A DNA stretch of 64,000 bases from Opitutales bacterium (lineage in GTDB: Bacteria; Verrucomicrobiota; Verrucomicrobiia; Opitutales; JABSRG01), in NCBI GenBank assembly GCA_028280845.1, contig JANQKZ010000038.1:285876-349875 (forward strand). The letters run 5' to 3'. Numbering within the stretch: position 1 is the stretch's first letter; each line of letters starts with the position of its first letter. Below are positions 34,606 through 42,621 of the stretch, one piece after another. The notes beneath the pieces were generated by a model. The model had not been told where the DNA came from. It saw only the letters and a list, made by a program, of their open reading frames with translations, and did no database searches. Position numbers and translations under genes: made by a program.

Positions 34606-35286
34606 ATGAAGACGTATCTTATAGTTGGTTCGAGTCGCGGGATCGGTGAGACGGTAGCCAAGCACTTTACCATTCAGGGAAATCGAGTGATCGGCATCTC
34701 CAGAACGAAGCCAAAGTATGGCGATTGGATCCAGGCCGACATTTCATCTTCTGAGGGGGTCAGGAAAGTCGAAGAGGGTATTGCCGATACTTCCCTGGAT
34801 GCTCTCCTCTTTATGGGGGGCGTATGGGAAAGCAACGCATTCACTGAAGCCTTTTCATTTCAAGCTAGCTCGGATGAGGAATCCCGGTTTGTCATTTCCG
34901 TAAACCTTCTTGCTCCAATAGAGATTACTCGAGTCGTCGCCAAAAATCTCTCGAAGACACAAAATCCAAGGGCCATTTACATCGGCGCACTTTCTGGCTT
35001 AGATCATTTAGCCACTCATGAGGTTGCAAATACTGCCTCAAAGTTTGGTCTCCGCGGTGCAATTCAAGCTCTCAGGTTAGCCTACAGGAACAAAGGAATT
35101 GGTTTTACCGTCATCAATCCTGGCAATGTCGCCACAGAAGAAGTCATCGAAGACATCAGAGAAGGAAGATCGCCTGAGCAAGTTCCAATTCCTCTTGAAG
35201 ATCTTTGCGGAACCATTGAATGGATTCTTTCGCTATCGTCCAACACAGAGGTTGGCGATGTGAACCTCATGCAAACCAATAGCTGA
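34606..35286 (+). CDS. Short-chain dehydrogenase/reductase with altered active site
   Basis: This 226-residue protein has a Rossmann nucleotide motif GSSRGIGE (8-15), the conserved NL of strand 5 (N100), and PGNVAT near the C-terminus. The catalytic YxxxK is changed: the sequence ANTASKFGLRG puts Asn142 where Tyr is expected, with Lys146 kept. It may therefore be catalytically weak or a binding protein. The gene is AT-richer than the flanking chromosome and has no operon partner. Confidence 0.82.
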   Translation: MKTYLIVGSSRGIGETVAKHFTIQGNRVIGISRTKPKYGDWIQADISSSEGVRKVEEGIADTSLDALLFMGGVWESNAFTEAFSFQASSDEESRFVISVNLLAPIEITRVVAKNLSKTQNPRAIYIGALSGLDHLATHEVANTASKFGLRGAIQALRLAYRNKGIGFTVINPGNVATEEVIEDIREGRSPEQVPIPLEDLCGTIEWILSLSSNTEVGDVNLMQTNS

Positions 35287-35343
35287 CAAGACAGTGGTGG
35301 TAGCGGCTAACGCTGCGTCATACCTCTACGTTATACAAAAGAA

Positions 35344-36459
35344 ATGAAAAAGAATCTAGCTGTCGCTTTGAAGTTCTTATTCTTCGGATCATTATCATAT
35401 AGCGAGAATATACACGTTCCCTTTGATAGGGCCAACTGGACTCTGTCAGGGAATTCAGAGATAGTTGAGTTCGAAGGCCGAACTGCACTGACAGGAACTG
35501 CACTTCTAAATAATGTCGAATTCCTTAATGGAATAATCGAAGTTGATATCTATTCAACAGGTCAGAGAAATTTTGGCGGTTTTACTTTCCGAGCCCAGTC
35601 ACCTCAAGAATATGAATGGTGTTGGTTTAGAATCCATAAATCAAATGGTGCAGTGCAAGACGGATTGCAATATGCCCCCATTTTCAACGGAAATTCATGT
35701 TGGCAACTATTTGGGGGCACAGGGGGCATACAACCGGTTAATCTTCCCAAAAATCAGTGGGTTCATCTTAAAATCGATATATTAGATGACACTGCGAGAT
35801 TCTACGTTGGCAACATGTCCGATCCTGTAATGATCATCAGCGATCTACAGATAGGTCTGAAAGCAGGTGGAATCGGAGTGCGAGCCAACCGACCTGGCAG
35901 TATATACTTTTCAAATTTCTCGTATAGAATTGATCCTACTAATGCGGAACGGATTTCCCCACCAACAATTGAGCCAACTATCATCAAGAATTGGGCCTTA
36001 TCCAATAAGTATTCGGTAGAAGCATTTTCTGACATAACTGAATATCCAGAAGATCAACTGGAAAATGAAAATACTTGGATTGATCCAGACATAGAATCAA
36101 CGGGACTGGTCAACATCACCAAATACCATTACCACAAGGCAGGAATGCCTCCATCTTGTGCAATTCTGAAAACTGAACTTCTTAGTAAAGAGAATAAAAC
36201 GGTACAAATGAATTTCGGCTATAGCGATGCCGTTGCCATTTTTTTGAACAAGCAACCACTTTTTTGGGGCAATAATGCTTGGCGTGGTCGCAATATGGCA
36301 GATGGTGGATGGATAGATTATAATGATGCCATCTTTTTAAATCTTACCAGAGGTAAGAATGAATTGGTTGTCGTAGTAGCTGAAGTATTTGGTGGGTGGG
36401 GGTTTCAAGCTAATATAGATGGATATTCAAATATCAAAAACGGATTCAATAGAAATTAG
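35344..36459 (+). CDS. Secreted LamG/DUF1080-like hypothetical protein
   Basis: The 371-residue protein has a signal peptide (about 1-20). Residues 25-195 resemble a concanavalin-like sandwich (FNGNSCWQLFGGTGG, WVHLKIDILDDTARFYVG, GGIGVRANRPGSIYFSNFSY), as in LamG or 3-keto-disaccharide-hydrolase-type folds. Residues 210-371 form a second beta-rich region ending ELVVVVAEVFGGWGF, reminiscent of a galactose-binding-like module. Likely binds carbohydrate outside the cell, but no catalytic residues are evident. Composition is noticeably AT-rich. Confidence 0.6.
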   Translation: MKKNLAVALKFLFFGSLSYSENIHVPFDRANWTLSGNSEIVEFEGRTALTGTALLNNVEFLNGIIEVDIYSTGQRNFGGFTFRAQSPQEYEWCWFRIHKSNGAVQDGLQYAPIFNGNSCWQLFGGTGGIQPVNLPKNQWVHLKIDILDDTARFYVGNMSDPVMIISDLQIGLKAGGIGVRANRPGSIYFSNFSYRIDPTNAERISPPTIEPTIIKNWALSNKYSVEAFSDITEYPEDQLENENTWIDPDIESTGLVNITKYHYHKAGMPPSCAILKTELLSKENKTVQMNFGYSDAVAIFLNKQPLFWGNNAWRGRNMADGGWIDYNDAIFLNLTRGKNELVVVVAEVFGGWGFQANIDGYSNIKNGFNRN

Positions 36460-36555
36460 CCAGAGAGCCGAACCAACCAGTCGAGACAACCCCGACCAGT
36501 GCTGCGCCCTGACCTCCACGTCTCACCATGGTCTTTATATTGAGGAAAGCAAAAG

Positions 36556-37062
36556 ATGCCGTTACCAACCACCAAAGCCGAGCTCTTGCAGAATCTCCGG
36601 CAAGCATATGAGAAGCTGGATGCAGAATTTGATGCGGTCAGTTCTAGCCATGAGCGAGTGAAAGGGATCGAGGGAAATGTTTCATGTTGTGATATCATAG
36701 CCTACCAGATTGGCTGGGCCACCTTACTCCTTGGCTGGGATAAACAAGAACAGGAGGGAAAACTGCCAGCAATGCCCGCACCCGGTTTCAAATGGAACCA
36801 GCTCGGGGAGCTGGCGCAATCCTTCTACGAAAGCGAATCCGAGAAGACGCTGGACCAGTTGAGGAGTGAGTTCAGCGATGTATACCACGCATTGGTGCAC
36901 TGGATCGACTCCCTTGCCGAACGAGAGCTATTTCGCCCGAATCAACGCCAATGGACAGGTGAGAAATGGGCCATGGTGAAGTGGATTCAGATAAACACTG
37001 TTGCACCCTATCGCTCTGCGCGAACCAAAGTAAGGCGATGGAAGAAAGAAATGAAACTATAA
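36556..37062 (+). CDS. ClbS/DfsB family four-helix bundle protein
   Basis: This 168-residue protein matches the ClbS/DfsB family (LLQNLRQAYEKLDAEFDAVS, DIIAYQIGWATLLLGWDKQEQEG, FKWNQLGELAQSFY, WIQINTVAPYRSARTKVRRWKK). ClbS itself is the colibactin self-protection cyclopropane hydrolase, but most family members have unknown roles. It is cytosolic and monocistronic in appearance. Confidence 0.83.
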   Translation: MPLPTTKAELLQNLRQAYEKLDAEFDAVSSSHERVKGIEGNVSCCDIIAYQIGWATLLLGWDKQEQEGKLPAMPAPGFKWNQLGELAQSFYESESEKTLDQLRSEFSDVYHALVHWIDSLAERELFRPNQRQWTGEKWAMVKWIQINTVAPYRSARTKVRRWKKEMKL

Positions 37063-37117
37063 CAAGCGCTTCGAGCATACAGCTTACAGCCACCACTCAA
37101 CTGAGTCGTTAAAGCAA
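37060..37117 (+). other. attC-like imperfect hairpin
   Basis: The interval starts CTATAAC at the end of the ClbS-like gene and ends with a GTTAAAG core just before the nitrilase start. The two 7-mers pair at 6 of 7 positions, with CGAG/CTCA pairing further in. At 58 bp it has the size of a minimal integron attC site, but the right core departs from GTTRRRY at its last base. Speculative. Confidence 0.25.
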
Positions 37118-37118
37118 A

Positions 37119-37928
37119 ATGAAGATAGCCTCGATTCAGCCGAAGATTGAACAGGAGTTTCCCGATACCGTTGCCGGGCAGTTTCGTCTCATGGAAGCGG
37201 CTGCACGACACGGAGCCGATATCATCCTCTTACCGGAACTGGCCACAACGGGCTTCACCGGTAAAATCGCAAGAGTGGAGCGCGTGGCAGTCGTCGAACA
37301 CATTAACGAAACGATCCATAGCATTAAAGGGTGGAGCCGCTCGCATGGAATAGCGGTCGCTTTCGGGTCAGCCTTATTTCCAAGCAATGCCACCAGTAAG
37401 CCGGTCAATTCGATGGTCACCGTCCTTCCGGACGGAAGGACATTCATGGATGACAAGATTCACGCGAAAGAGGGGAATGAAGAGAAGTTCTTTGCCAGGG
37501 GATCGAGACGTGCGGGATTCCAATACCGGGGGATACAGTTCGACTTCGTGATCTGTAGGGAGTTTCGCAACGACGATGAAGCCTTGGCCCTGATTTCATC
37601 GGATACCGATGTCGTTTTCTGGCCGGGCTGTATCCGCCACAATTCTGGTCAGGATTGTATAGATAAGCTGACAGATGAAAGAATCTGCCAGTTCGCTGAA
37701 AAAAACAAAGTCTACGTCATAGCTTCGAATTGGGCTAATTTTCTAGACGGCGACCCGAATCGACCTGGAAATATGGGCGGAAGCTATGTCGCCACACCTC
37801 AAGGCGAGATCTCGGATCGATGCAATTGGGACGAAGAAGACTTTCTGATCATACATTATGAACAGGATCCCACAAAACGCGACGCACCCCAGACGACAGG
37901 CACGCGTATGCCAAAGTCATTGTCATGA
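37119..37928 (+). CDS. Carbon-nitrogen hydrolase (nitrilase superfamily)
   Basis: The 269-residue cytosolic enzyme shows the Glu-Lys-Cys triad: E40 in LLPELATTG, K113 in DDKIHA and C146 in FVICREF. The family hydrolyses amides, nitriles or carbamoyl groups; the substrate is unknown. Its last 20 or so codons run over a MarR-family remnant read in another frame (37868 onward), so the 3' end of the gene looks like a recombination junction and the C-terminus may be non-native. Confidence 0.85.
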   Translation: MKIASIQPKIEQEFPDTVAGQFRLMEAAARHGADIILLPELATTGFTGKIARVERVAVVEHINETIHSIKGWSRSHGIAVAFGSALFPSNATSKPVNSMVTVLPDGRTFMDDKIHAKEGNEEKFFARGSRRAGFQYRGIQFDFVICREFRNDDEALALISSDTDVVFWPGCIRHNSGQDCIDKLTDERICQFAEKNKVYVIASNWANFLDGDPNRPGNMGGSYVATPQGEISDRCNWDEEDFLIIHYEQDPTKRDAPQTTGTRMPKSLS

Positions 37929-38064
37929 CGGATCAAGGGAAGCGGTTGCGGTCTCCCGGCAGCTTGAAAACGAGTTAATGAATCAGGTCGGAGACGAGCA
38001 GGTTCAGGCATTGAGAGGTTCGCTCGAAGCGACCTGGTCCCATTGGAATACGGACCCATCCTAA
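37868..38064 (+). pseudogene. MarR-family regulator, C-terminal remnant (frameshifted)
   Basis: In one frame the DNA from 37883 reads RTPDDRHAYAKVIVMTDQG, the wing of a MarR winged helix (compare DxRxxxVxLTxxG). At about 37935 the homology continues one frame over as REAVAVSRQLENELM ... QALRGSLEATWSHWN, the C-terminal dimerisation helix. The HTH part is missing and the 5' side is replaced by the nitrilase gene. This is a decayed gene fragment with at least one one-base indel. Confidence 0.6.
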
Positions 38065-38154
38065 GGCATAGTTGGCTCATTACCTTGGTTTTGACAACAG
38101 TCCGATGACTCGCTTATAAGAGATCCTGAAGGGATCAGCCCTGGGGAGTAAACA

Positions 38155-38532
38155 ATGAACATATCCCATCTGGATCACGTAGCCCTGGTATGCGAAGACG
38201 CAACGGTATCAAAGGACTGGTACATCAAGATCTTCGGCATGGAATGGATTCATAGGAAACTCTGGGAGAACAACCCAATTTTTTTAAGGAAGGGAGCCTG
38301 TTTCCTGGCACTCTTTCAGGCCGGATCACAAAACGAATCGATGCCCAGGAGGGGCACGCGGATTGACCACTTTGCCTTCAAGGCTGAATCACGGGAGGAC
38401 TACGAGGCGATGAAGACCGAGCTGCGCCAGAAAGGCATCAAATTCGACGAGAAAGATCACCAGATTTCGCATTCGATCTACCTTCAGGATCCAGACGGCA
38501 TCACCGTCGAGATCACCACCTATGACGTCTGA
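38155..38532 (+). CDS. VOC (glyoxalase/dioxygenase fold) family protein
   Basis: This 125-residue protein has the paired beta-alpha-beta-beta-beta modules of the vicinal oxygen chelate fold. Candidate metal ligands are H8 (LDHVAL), H72 (IDHFAF) and E119 (VEITTY). A GGGGAG ribosome site precedes the ATG. Members include glyoxalases, dioxygenases and antibiotic-binding proteins; the specific role is not assignable. Confidence 0.85.
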   Translation: MNISHLDHVALVCEDATVSKDWYIKIFGMEWIHRKLWENNPIFLRKGACFLALFQAGSQNESMPRRGTRIDHFAFKAESREDYEAMKTELRQKGIKFDEKDHQISHSIYLQDPDGITVEITTYDV

Positions 38533-38598
38533 CCAAAAGCTTCAACAGCGCAATACAGCGACATCGCTTCACCCCACCACTGATCTCTAGCCTTCCGC

Positions 38599-38892
38599 AT
38601 GAAAAGGATACAAGTCACCACACGAAATGATTGGCGGCGGTGGTTAGTCGAAAATCATGACAAAGAAAAAGATGGAATCTGGCTGGTCTATCACAAGCGT
38701 AAGAAGGGGGAGGTGTCTCTCCACTACGAGGAATCGGTTGAGGAGGCCCTTTGTTTCGGTTGGATAGATAGTATTATCAAGCGAATCGACGACGAGAAGT
38801 ACTGCAGGAAGTTCACTCCACGAAAAGACGACAGCAAGTGGTCTAAGCTGAACATGAAACGAGTTGAGAAAATGATCGCCAGGGAAAAATGA
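38599..38892 (+). CDS. YdeI/OmdA-family protein, N-terminal part
   Basis: The 97-residue frame covers the first half of a YdeI-like protein (WLVENHDKEKDGIWLVYHKR, ALCFGWIDSIIKRIDD, SKWSKLNMKRVEKMI). It stops at GAA AAA TGA, exactly where homologues continue with MTP-x-G. One extra A in the five-A run would join it in frame to the next reading frame. The two halves overlap by ATGA, so both could be made by coupled re-initiation, or this is a mutation or sequencing error. Confidence 0.75.
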   Translation: MKRIQVTTRNDWRRWLVENHDKEKDGIWLVYHKRKKGEVSLHYEESVEEALCFGWIDSIIKRIDDEKYCRKFTPRKDDSKWSKLNMKRVEKMIAREK

Positions 38893-39167
38893 CACCGTAC
38901 GGCCAGGCAAGAATTGATGCCGCGAAACGGTCGGGGCGATGGAAAGCGGAAATACCCCCTGTAATCGAATTGGATGTTCCGTCCGATTTATCTGAAGCCC
39001 TCGCATCCCAACCAGCTGCGAAGTGCTTTTTCGAATCCCTGGCGCCGACCTACCGCAAGCAATTCATCGGGTGGATTGGCTCAGCGAAGCGACCTGAAAC
39101 CAGAGCGAAGCGCCTGAAGGAAAGCATCGTGTTACTGGCAGAGGGAGAGAAGCTCGGACTCCGGTGA
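38889..39167 (+). CDS. YdeI/OmdA-family protein, C-terminal part
   Basis: The 92-residue frame is the second half of the same YdeI-like protein (MTPYGQARIDAAKRSGRW, then FFESLAPTYRKQFIGWIGSAKRPETRAKRLKESI). This block is the OmdA-type helical tail that normally follows the N-terminal half in one chain of about 190 residues. It starts inside the stop codon of the upstream frame. Confidence 0.75.
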   Translation: MTPYGQARIDAAKRSGRWKAEIPPVIELDVPSDLSEALASQPAAKCFFESLAPTYRKQFIGWIGSAKRPETRAKRLKESIVLLAEGEKLGLR

Positions 39168-39313
39168 ACTTTCTCAGAGCATGCCTATTGAGGACCACTT
39201 CGAGATGTTTCGCCTCGCTTCGCACCTCAACTCGCCGTTCGACTATACTGGCGATCAATTGCAGACATAATTCTCCGCTTTAAAACCGTCTTAACCCTGA
39301 TAAAAATAAGATT

Positions 39314-39775
39314 ATGCCGCACGTTCCAGGTTTACGCAGTGTTTACTCCAAAGTTGGCCGTCTTATCTACTTCGGTCGCATGCTGGACAAAATCCGGCTC
39401 CATGCCGCCGAGAATCTTCCGGCCGATTATATTCCCCTGCTGGGGGATGAGCAGTTTTATACCCTCGACGGTCGTTGTTGTCGTTTCTTAGGCGTTCGTT
39501 ACGCGAATATCCGAGAACAGGTCCTTAAGATTGAGACAGATGAGGAAGTGCTAAGCTGGGCTCACACGCAGGGGACTCCTCGCAACGATGAAGAGTGTCA
39601 TGTTTGGAACCGCTTTATTTTAAAGCTCGGCTGGCGTGACGAACGTTCAGCAGTTCTTGCCGAACGGATTAACGATCCGGTCTTCAAAGGGAAGACCATC
39701 GAGACAATCGTTGATCATATCGAATACGATGAAGGACGAGACCCAGTGGCAGCGCGTGCCTGGGAGGATATATGA
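39314..39775 (+). CDS. DUF5069 domain protein
   Basis: This 153-residue protein carries the DUF5069 pattern from end to end (VPGLRSVYSKVGRLIYFGRMLDKIRLHAAENLP with later GRCCRFLGVRY, VWNRFILKLGWRDERS). The family is small and cytosolic and of unknown function, frequent in Verrucomicrobia. It stands alone with about 140 bp and 125 bp spacers either side. Confidence 0.82.
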   Translation: MPHVPGLRSVYSKVGRLIYFGRMLDKIRLHAAENLPADYIPLLGDEQFYTLDGRCCRFLGVRYANIREQVLKIETDEEVLSWAHTQGTPRNDEECHVWNRFILKLGWRDERSAVLAERINDPVFKGKTIETIVDHIEYDEGRDPVAARAWEDI

Positions 39776-39797
39776 AGCTTATGGCCGAACAAGACGG

Positions 39798-39883
39798 CGT
39801 AGCCGACCGCGAGGAGCCCGCTTGGGCCGCTTCGCTTGTGGACACTTCTCATCGCTGTGACTAGATTCCGACACTCGGCTACG
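39798..39883. repeat. Inverted repeat in spacer before the TfoX-like gene
   Basis: CGTAGCCGA (39798-39806) and TCGGCTACG (39875-39883) are perfect inverted 9-mers separated by 68 bp that include smaller GC-rich hairpins. The whole spacer could fold into a long imperfect hairpin of attC-like size, but the expected GTTRRRY core is not present (CGTAAAC instead). Confidence 0.35.
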
Positions 39884-39900
39884 TAAACAGAGGGCACGCT

Positions 39901-40203
39901 ATGGACAGAAGCATCTACGACGGACTGAAAACCCATTTCCGGAATCATTCGGAGGTGGAGGTTGCGGAGAGAAAAGGCGCTCAGGGGCTCAAACATAACG
40001 GTAAAATGTTCGCGATGTTTTACAAAGGAGATTTAACCGTAAAACTTAAGCCGAAAACCGTCCAAACCCTGCTCGAAACAGGTGAAGGCCTTCCCCATGA
40101 CCCCGGGACCGGATCGCCAATGAAAGATCGAATTCTAATTCCTCAATCGCGTTGTGAGACCTGGATCGACATGTGTGAGCGCTCCCTACGAGAGGTGAGG
40201 TAA
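39901..40203 (+). CDS. TfoX/Sxy N-terminal-like small protein
   Basis: The 100-residue protein fits the TfoX N-terminal-like group (LKHNGKMFAMFYKGDLTVKL, then GEGLPHDPGTGSPMKDRILIP and a C-terminal helix WIDMCERSLREV). Short stand-alone members are common and uncharacterised. Cytosolic, apparently monocistronic. Confidence 0.6.
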   Translation: MDRSIYDGLKTHFRNHSEVEVAERKGAQGLKHNGKMFAMFYKGDLTVKLKPKTVQTLLETGEGLPHDPGTGSPMKDRILIPQSRCETWIDMCERSLREVR

Positions 40204-40288
40204 GCGGCCATATTACCAACGAAAGCAAAAAGCCAAAATGTCGAACCAGTCGACGTAGCCTTGTCATGAGGTAAACCAAGAAAAAGCC

Positions 40289-40765
40289 ATGAACTACACA
40301 ATCCCAGGGAAACATTTCGCCATTCTATTGGCCCTCGTTACGATATCGATAGTGCACGCCGATGAAACGGCTGTTCCGAGCAAGATGGTCGGGCATTGGG
40401 AAGGGAGCGCACAGGTTGTTGTCCAATGGTGCGAACAGACTGTGTTGCCCGTAACACTCGACATTCATTCTGATGGAACTGTTATCGGAGTGGTAGGAGA
40501 TGCCGAATTAGCGAGTGCCCGGCTGAAGAAAAAGACGAATTGGTTTGGTAGGGAAAATAACAAGAGAACCACACATATCATTACAGGAAAGCTGGAGGGC
40601 CCCATCGTGGCGGCAGAGGGAATAGCCAGAAAGAAAGTGTTCATCCACCTCCGGGTGGAAAGCGATGGACTACTTGGATCCCTGGCCACGAGTGGCAGCA
40701 AAATCGGTGGCAAAGACCGTATGGTCTTAACCGCCACTTCCCTCGGTCTAAATAAGCGAGCGTAG
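40289..40765 (+). CDS. Secreted hypothetical protein, lipocalin-like
   Basis: This 158-residue protein has a signal peptide (about 1-24). The rest is beta-rich with alternating strands (GHWEGSAQVVVQW, VTLDIHSDGTVIGVVGD, THIITGKLEGPIVAAEG, LLGSLATSGSKIGG), suggestive of a small beta-barrel. I do not recognise a family. It is the last of the run of small + strand genes in the island. Confidence 0.55.
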   Translation: MNYTIPGKHFAILLALVTISIVHADETAVPSKMVGHWEGSAQVVVQWCEQTVLPVTLDIHSDGTVIGVVGDAELASARLKKKTNWFGRENNKRTTHIITGKLEGPIVAAEGIARKKVFIHLRVESDGLLGSLATSGSKIGGKDRMVLTATSLGLNKRA

Positions 40766-40974
40766 TGACTTACATAAGCGGACACATCAGGCAACGAGAG
40801 CAATCGCCAGGAGAAGTTTGAGATCGAAACACTACTCCGTGTGCCAGCTGAAGCGACTGATGAGCTCGATGGGAGATATCCGCCCCCTACGGACACCGGG
40901 CCCACCCCGCTACCCCCCATCATGCGCCACTCGACACTAGACATTAGTCCCGCGACACGAAAAGCTGGCACCAA

Positions 40975-42498
40975 ATGCCAGCTTCCCTGCACGACCAACT
41001 CTTCCAGGAGATTCACCGGGCCCGCCAACGGGTCTACGAATTAGGCCATCCCACACCCCTGGAACACTATCCGGACGCCTTCGCCTTCGATCTCTTTCTG
41101 AAGCGCGAAGATCTCTCCCCCATCCATGCCTATAAATGGAGAGGAGCCTACAATCGGATGGCTGCCCTATCCGAGGAGGAGCGGGCCAAGGGCGTCGTCA
41201 GCGCCTCGGCGGGAAACCATGCCCAGGGGGTAGCCTTGAGCGCGCGTCATCTCCGGACGCGGGCCAGCATCTACATGCCGACCTCCACCCCTACTATGAA
41301 ACAAAACGAAGTCAGGCGGCTGGGCGGCAACGCCGTAGACATTTTCCTCGTGGGAGACTCCTACGATGATGCCAAAGAGGCGGCACACCAGGAGCAGGAA
41401 AGCTCGGGGAAAACATTTATCCATCCGTATGATGATCTCCTCGTTATGGGCGGCCAGGGCACCATCGCGGACGAAGTGGTGATGTCAGGCAAAGGCCCCT
41501 TTGATGTCGCCTTTATTCAGATTGGCGGAGGCGGCATGGCCGCCGCGAATGCCTGCTGGTTACGCACCTACTACCCCAATATCCGGATTGTCGGGGTGGA
41601 AGGGAAAGATCAGGCTTCGATGCTCGCCGCCATGGAAGCCGGAGCCCCGGTTCGATTAGAATATCTCGATGTCTTCTGTGATGGAACCGCCGTGCGACAA
41701 GTGGGCGAACATACCTTTCCGCTCTGCCAGGAGCTCCTTGATGAAATCGTTACGGTGAGCAATGAGGAAGTCAGCGCAGCCATCCAGACCATCTGGGAAT
41801 TGGCTCGCTGTGTCCCCGAACCCTCGGGCGCCATGGGCCTGGCCGCCGCCTTAAAAATGGAAGCAGACATCGCCGGGCAGCGTACCCTGGTTATCCTCTG
41901 TGGAGCCAATATGGACTTCCATCAGCTCGGCACCATTGCCCGCGAGGCCGATGTCGGGGCCAACCGCAAGCGCTTCATCCGGGTCACCATCAATGAAGGC
42001 TCCGGCCAGATGCTACACCTGCTTGAGCGCTTCCCCGAGCAGGTCAACATATCCGAATTTCAATATGGGAAAACCAACCACCGTACGGCATGGCCGGTCG
42101 TGGGGTTTGAAGGCCAACCGCATCAACTCGAGGAAGCCTTAAACATCCTGGAGCAGGAAGGGATCGTCTACACGGATGTAACTCAGGAAACCGATGTCGA
42201 ATTCCGGGTGATCCCCTTTCGCAATAACCTGATCCAGAACCCCCTCTTCGCTGTGATCGAGTTTCACGAACGCGCTGGGGCCCTCGCCGGCTTTCTGAAG
42301 GCCATCGAAAGTGAAACCAGTATCTGCTATTTCAATTATGAATACACCGGAGAGCGGGTCGGTCGTGCCTTCATGGGATTTGAATTCCCCTCCCAGAGCA
42401 AACAAGCCGACTTCCTCAAATTCCTCGCCGCCCTCGACCCCCACATCATCCGCGCCTTTCATTCTGTCTCCGACGAAGTCATGAAACGCCTGGTCTAG
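40975..42498 (+). CDS. ilvA: Biosynthetic threonine dehydratase
   Basis: The 507-residue PLP enzyme deaminates threonine to 2-oxobutanoate, the first step toward isoleucine. The PLP lysine is K54 in AYKWRGAYN; the phosphate-binding loop GGGGMAAAN and the SAGNHAQGVA block are present. Residues about 325-505 form two ACT-like regulatory domains (FIRVTINEGSGQMLHLLERF and LFAVIEFHERAGALAGFLK), so feedback inhibition by isoleucine is expected. A full-length form like E. coli IlvA. Confidence 0.93.
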   Translation: MPASLHDQLFQEIHRARQRVYELGHPTPLEHYPDAFAFDLFLKREDLSPIHAYKWRGAYNRMAALSEEERAKGVVSASAGNHAQGVALSARHLRTRASIYMPTSTPTMKQNEVRRLGGNAVDIFLVGDSYDDAKEAAHQEQESSGKTFIHPYDDLLVMGGQGTIADEVVMSGKGPFDVAFIQIGGGGMAAANACWLRTYYPNIRIVGVEGKDQASMLAAMEAGAPVRLEYLDVFCDGTAVRQVGEHTFPLCQELLDEIVTVSNEEVSAAIQTIWELARCVPEPSGAMGLAAALKMEADIAGQRTLVILCGANMDFHQLGTIAREADVGANRKRFIRVTINEGSGQMLHLLERFPEQVNISEFQYGKTNHRTAWPVVGFEGQPHQLEEALNILEQEGIVYTDVTQETDVEFRVIPFRNNLIQNPLFAVIEFHERAGALAGFLKAIESETSICYFNYEYTGERVGRAFMGFEFPSQSKQADFLKFLAALDPHIIRAFHSVSDEVMKRLV

Positions 42499-42513
42499 CC
42501 CCCACCCCCCTCT

Positions 42514-42545
42514 CGTCATTGCGAGGAACAACGTGACGCGGCAAA
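42514..42545. repeat. Dispersed GTCATTGCGAGG-type repeat fragment
   Basis: The stretch reads CGTCATTGCGAGGAAC, then a short spacer and GTGACGCGGCAA. This word pair is the core of a short interspersed palindromic element seen in several unrelated bacterial genomes. Only one incomplete copy is seen in this window. Confidence 0.35.
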
Positions 42546-42621
42546 CCCAGGTTTTACCCCCCTCAAACTGCGATCCAAACCAGGCCTCAGCCCTCGGATT
42601 TCCGCCTTCGGATTTCCAACC

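Noticed and set aside
35287..35343. attC site after the SDR gene (GTTATAC core)
   Set aside because: The core breaks the GTTRRRY rule and no complementary left core was found in the spacer.
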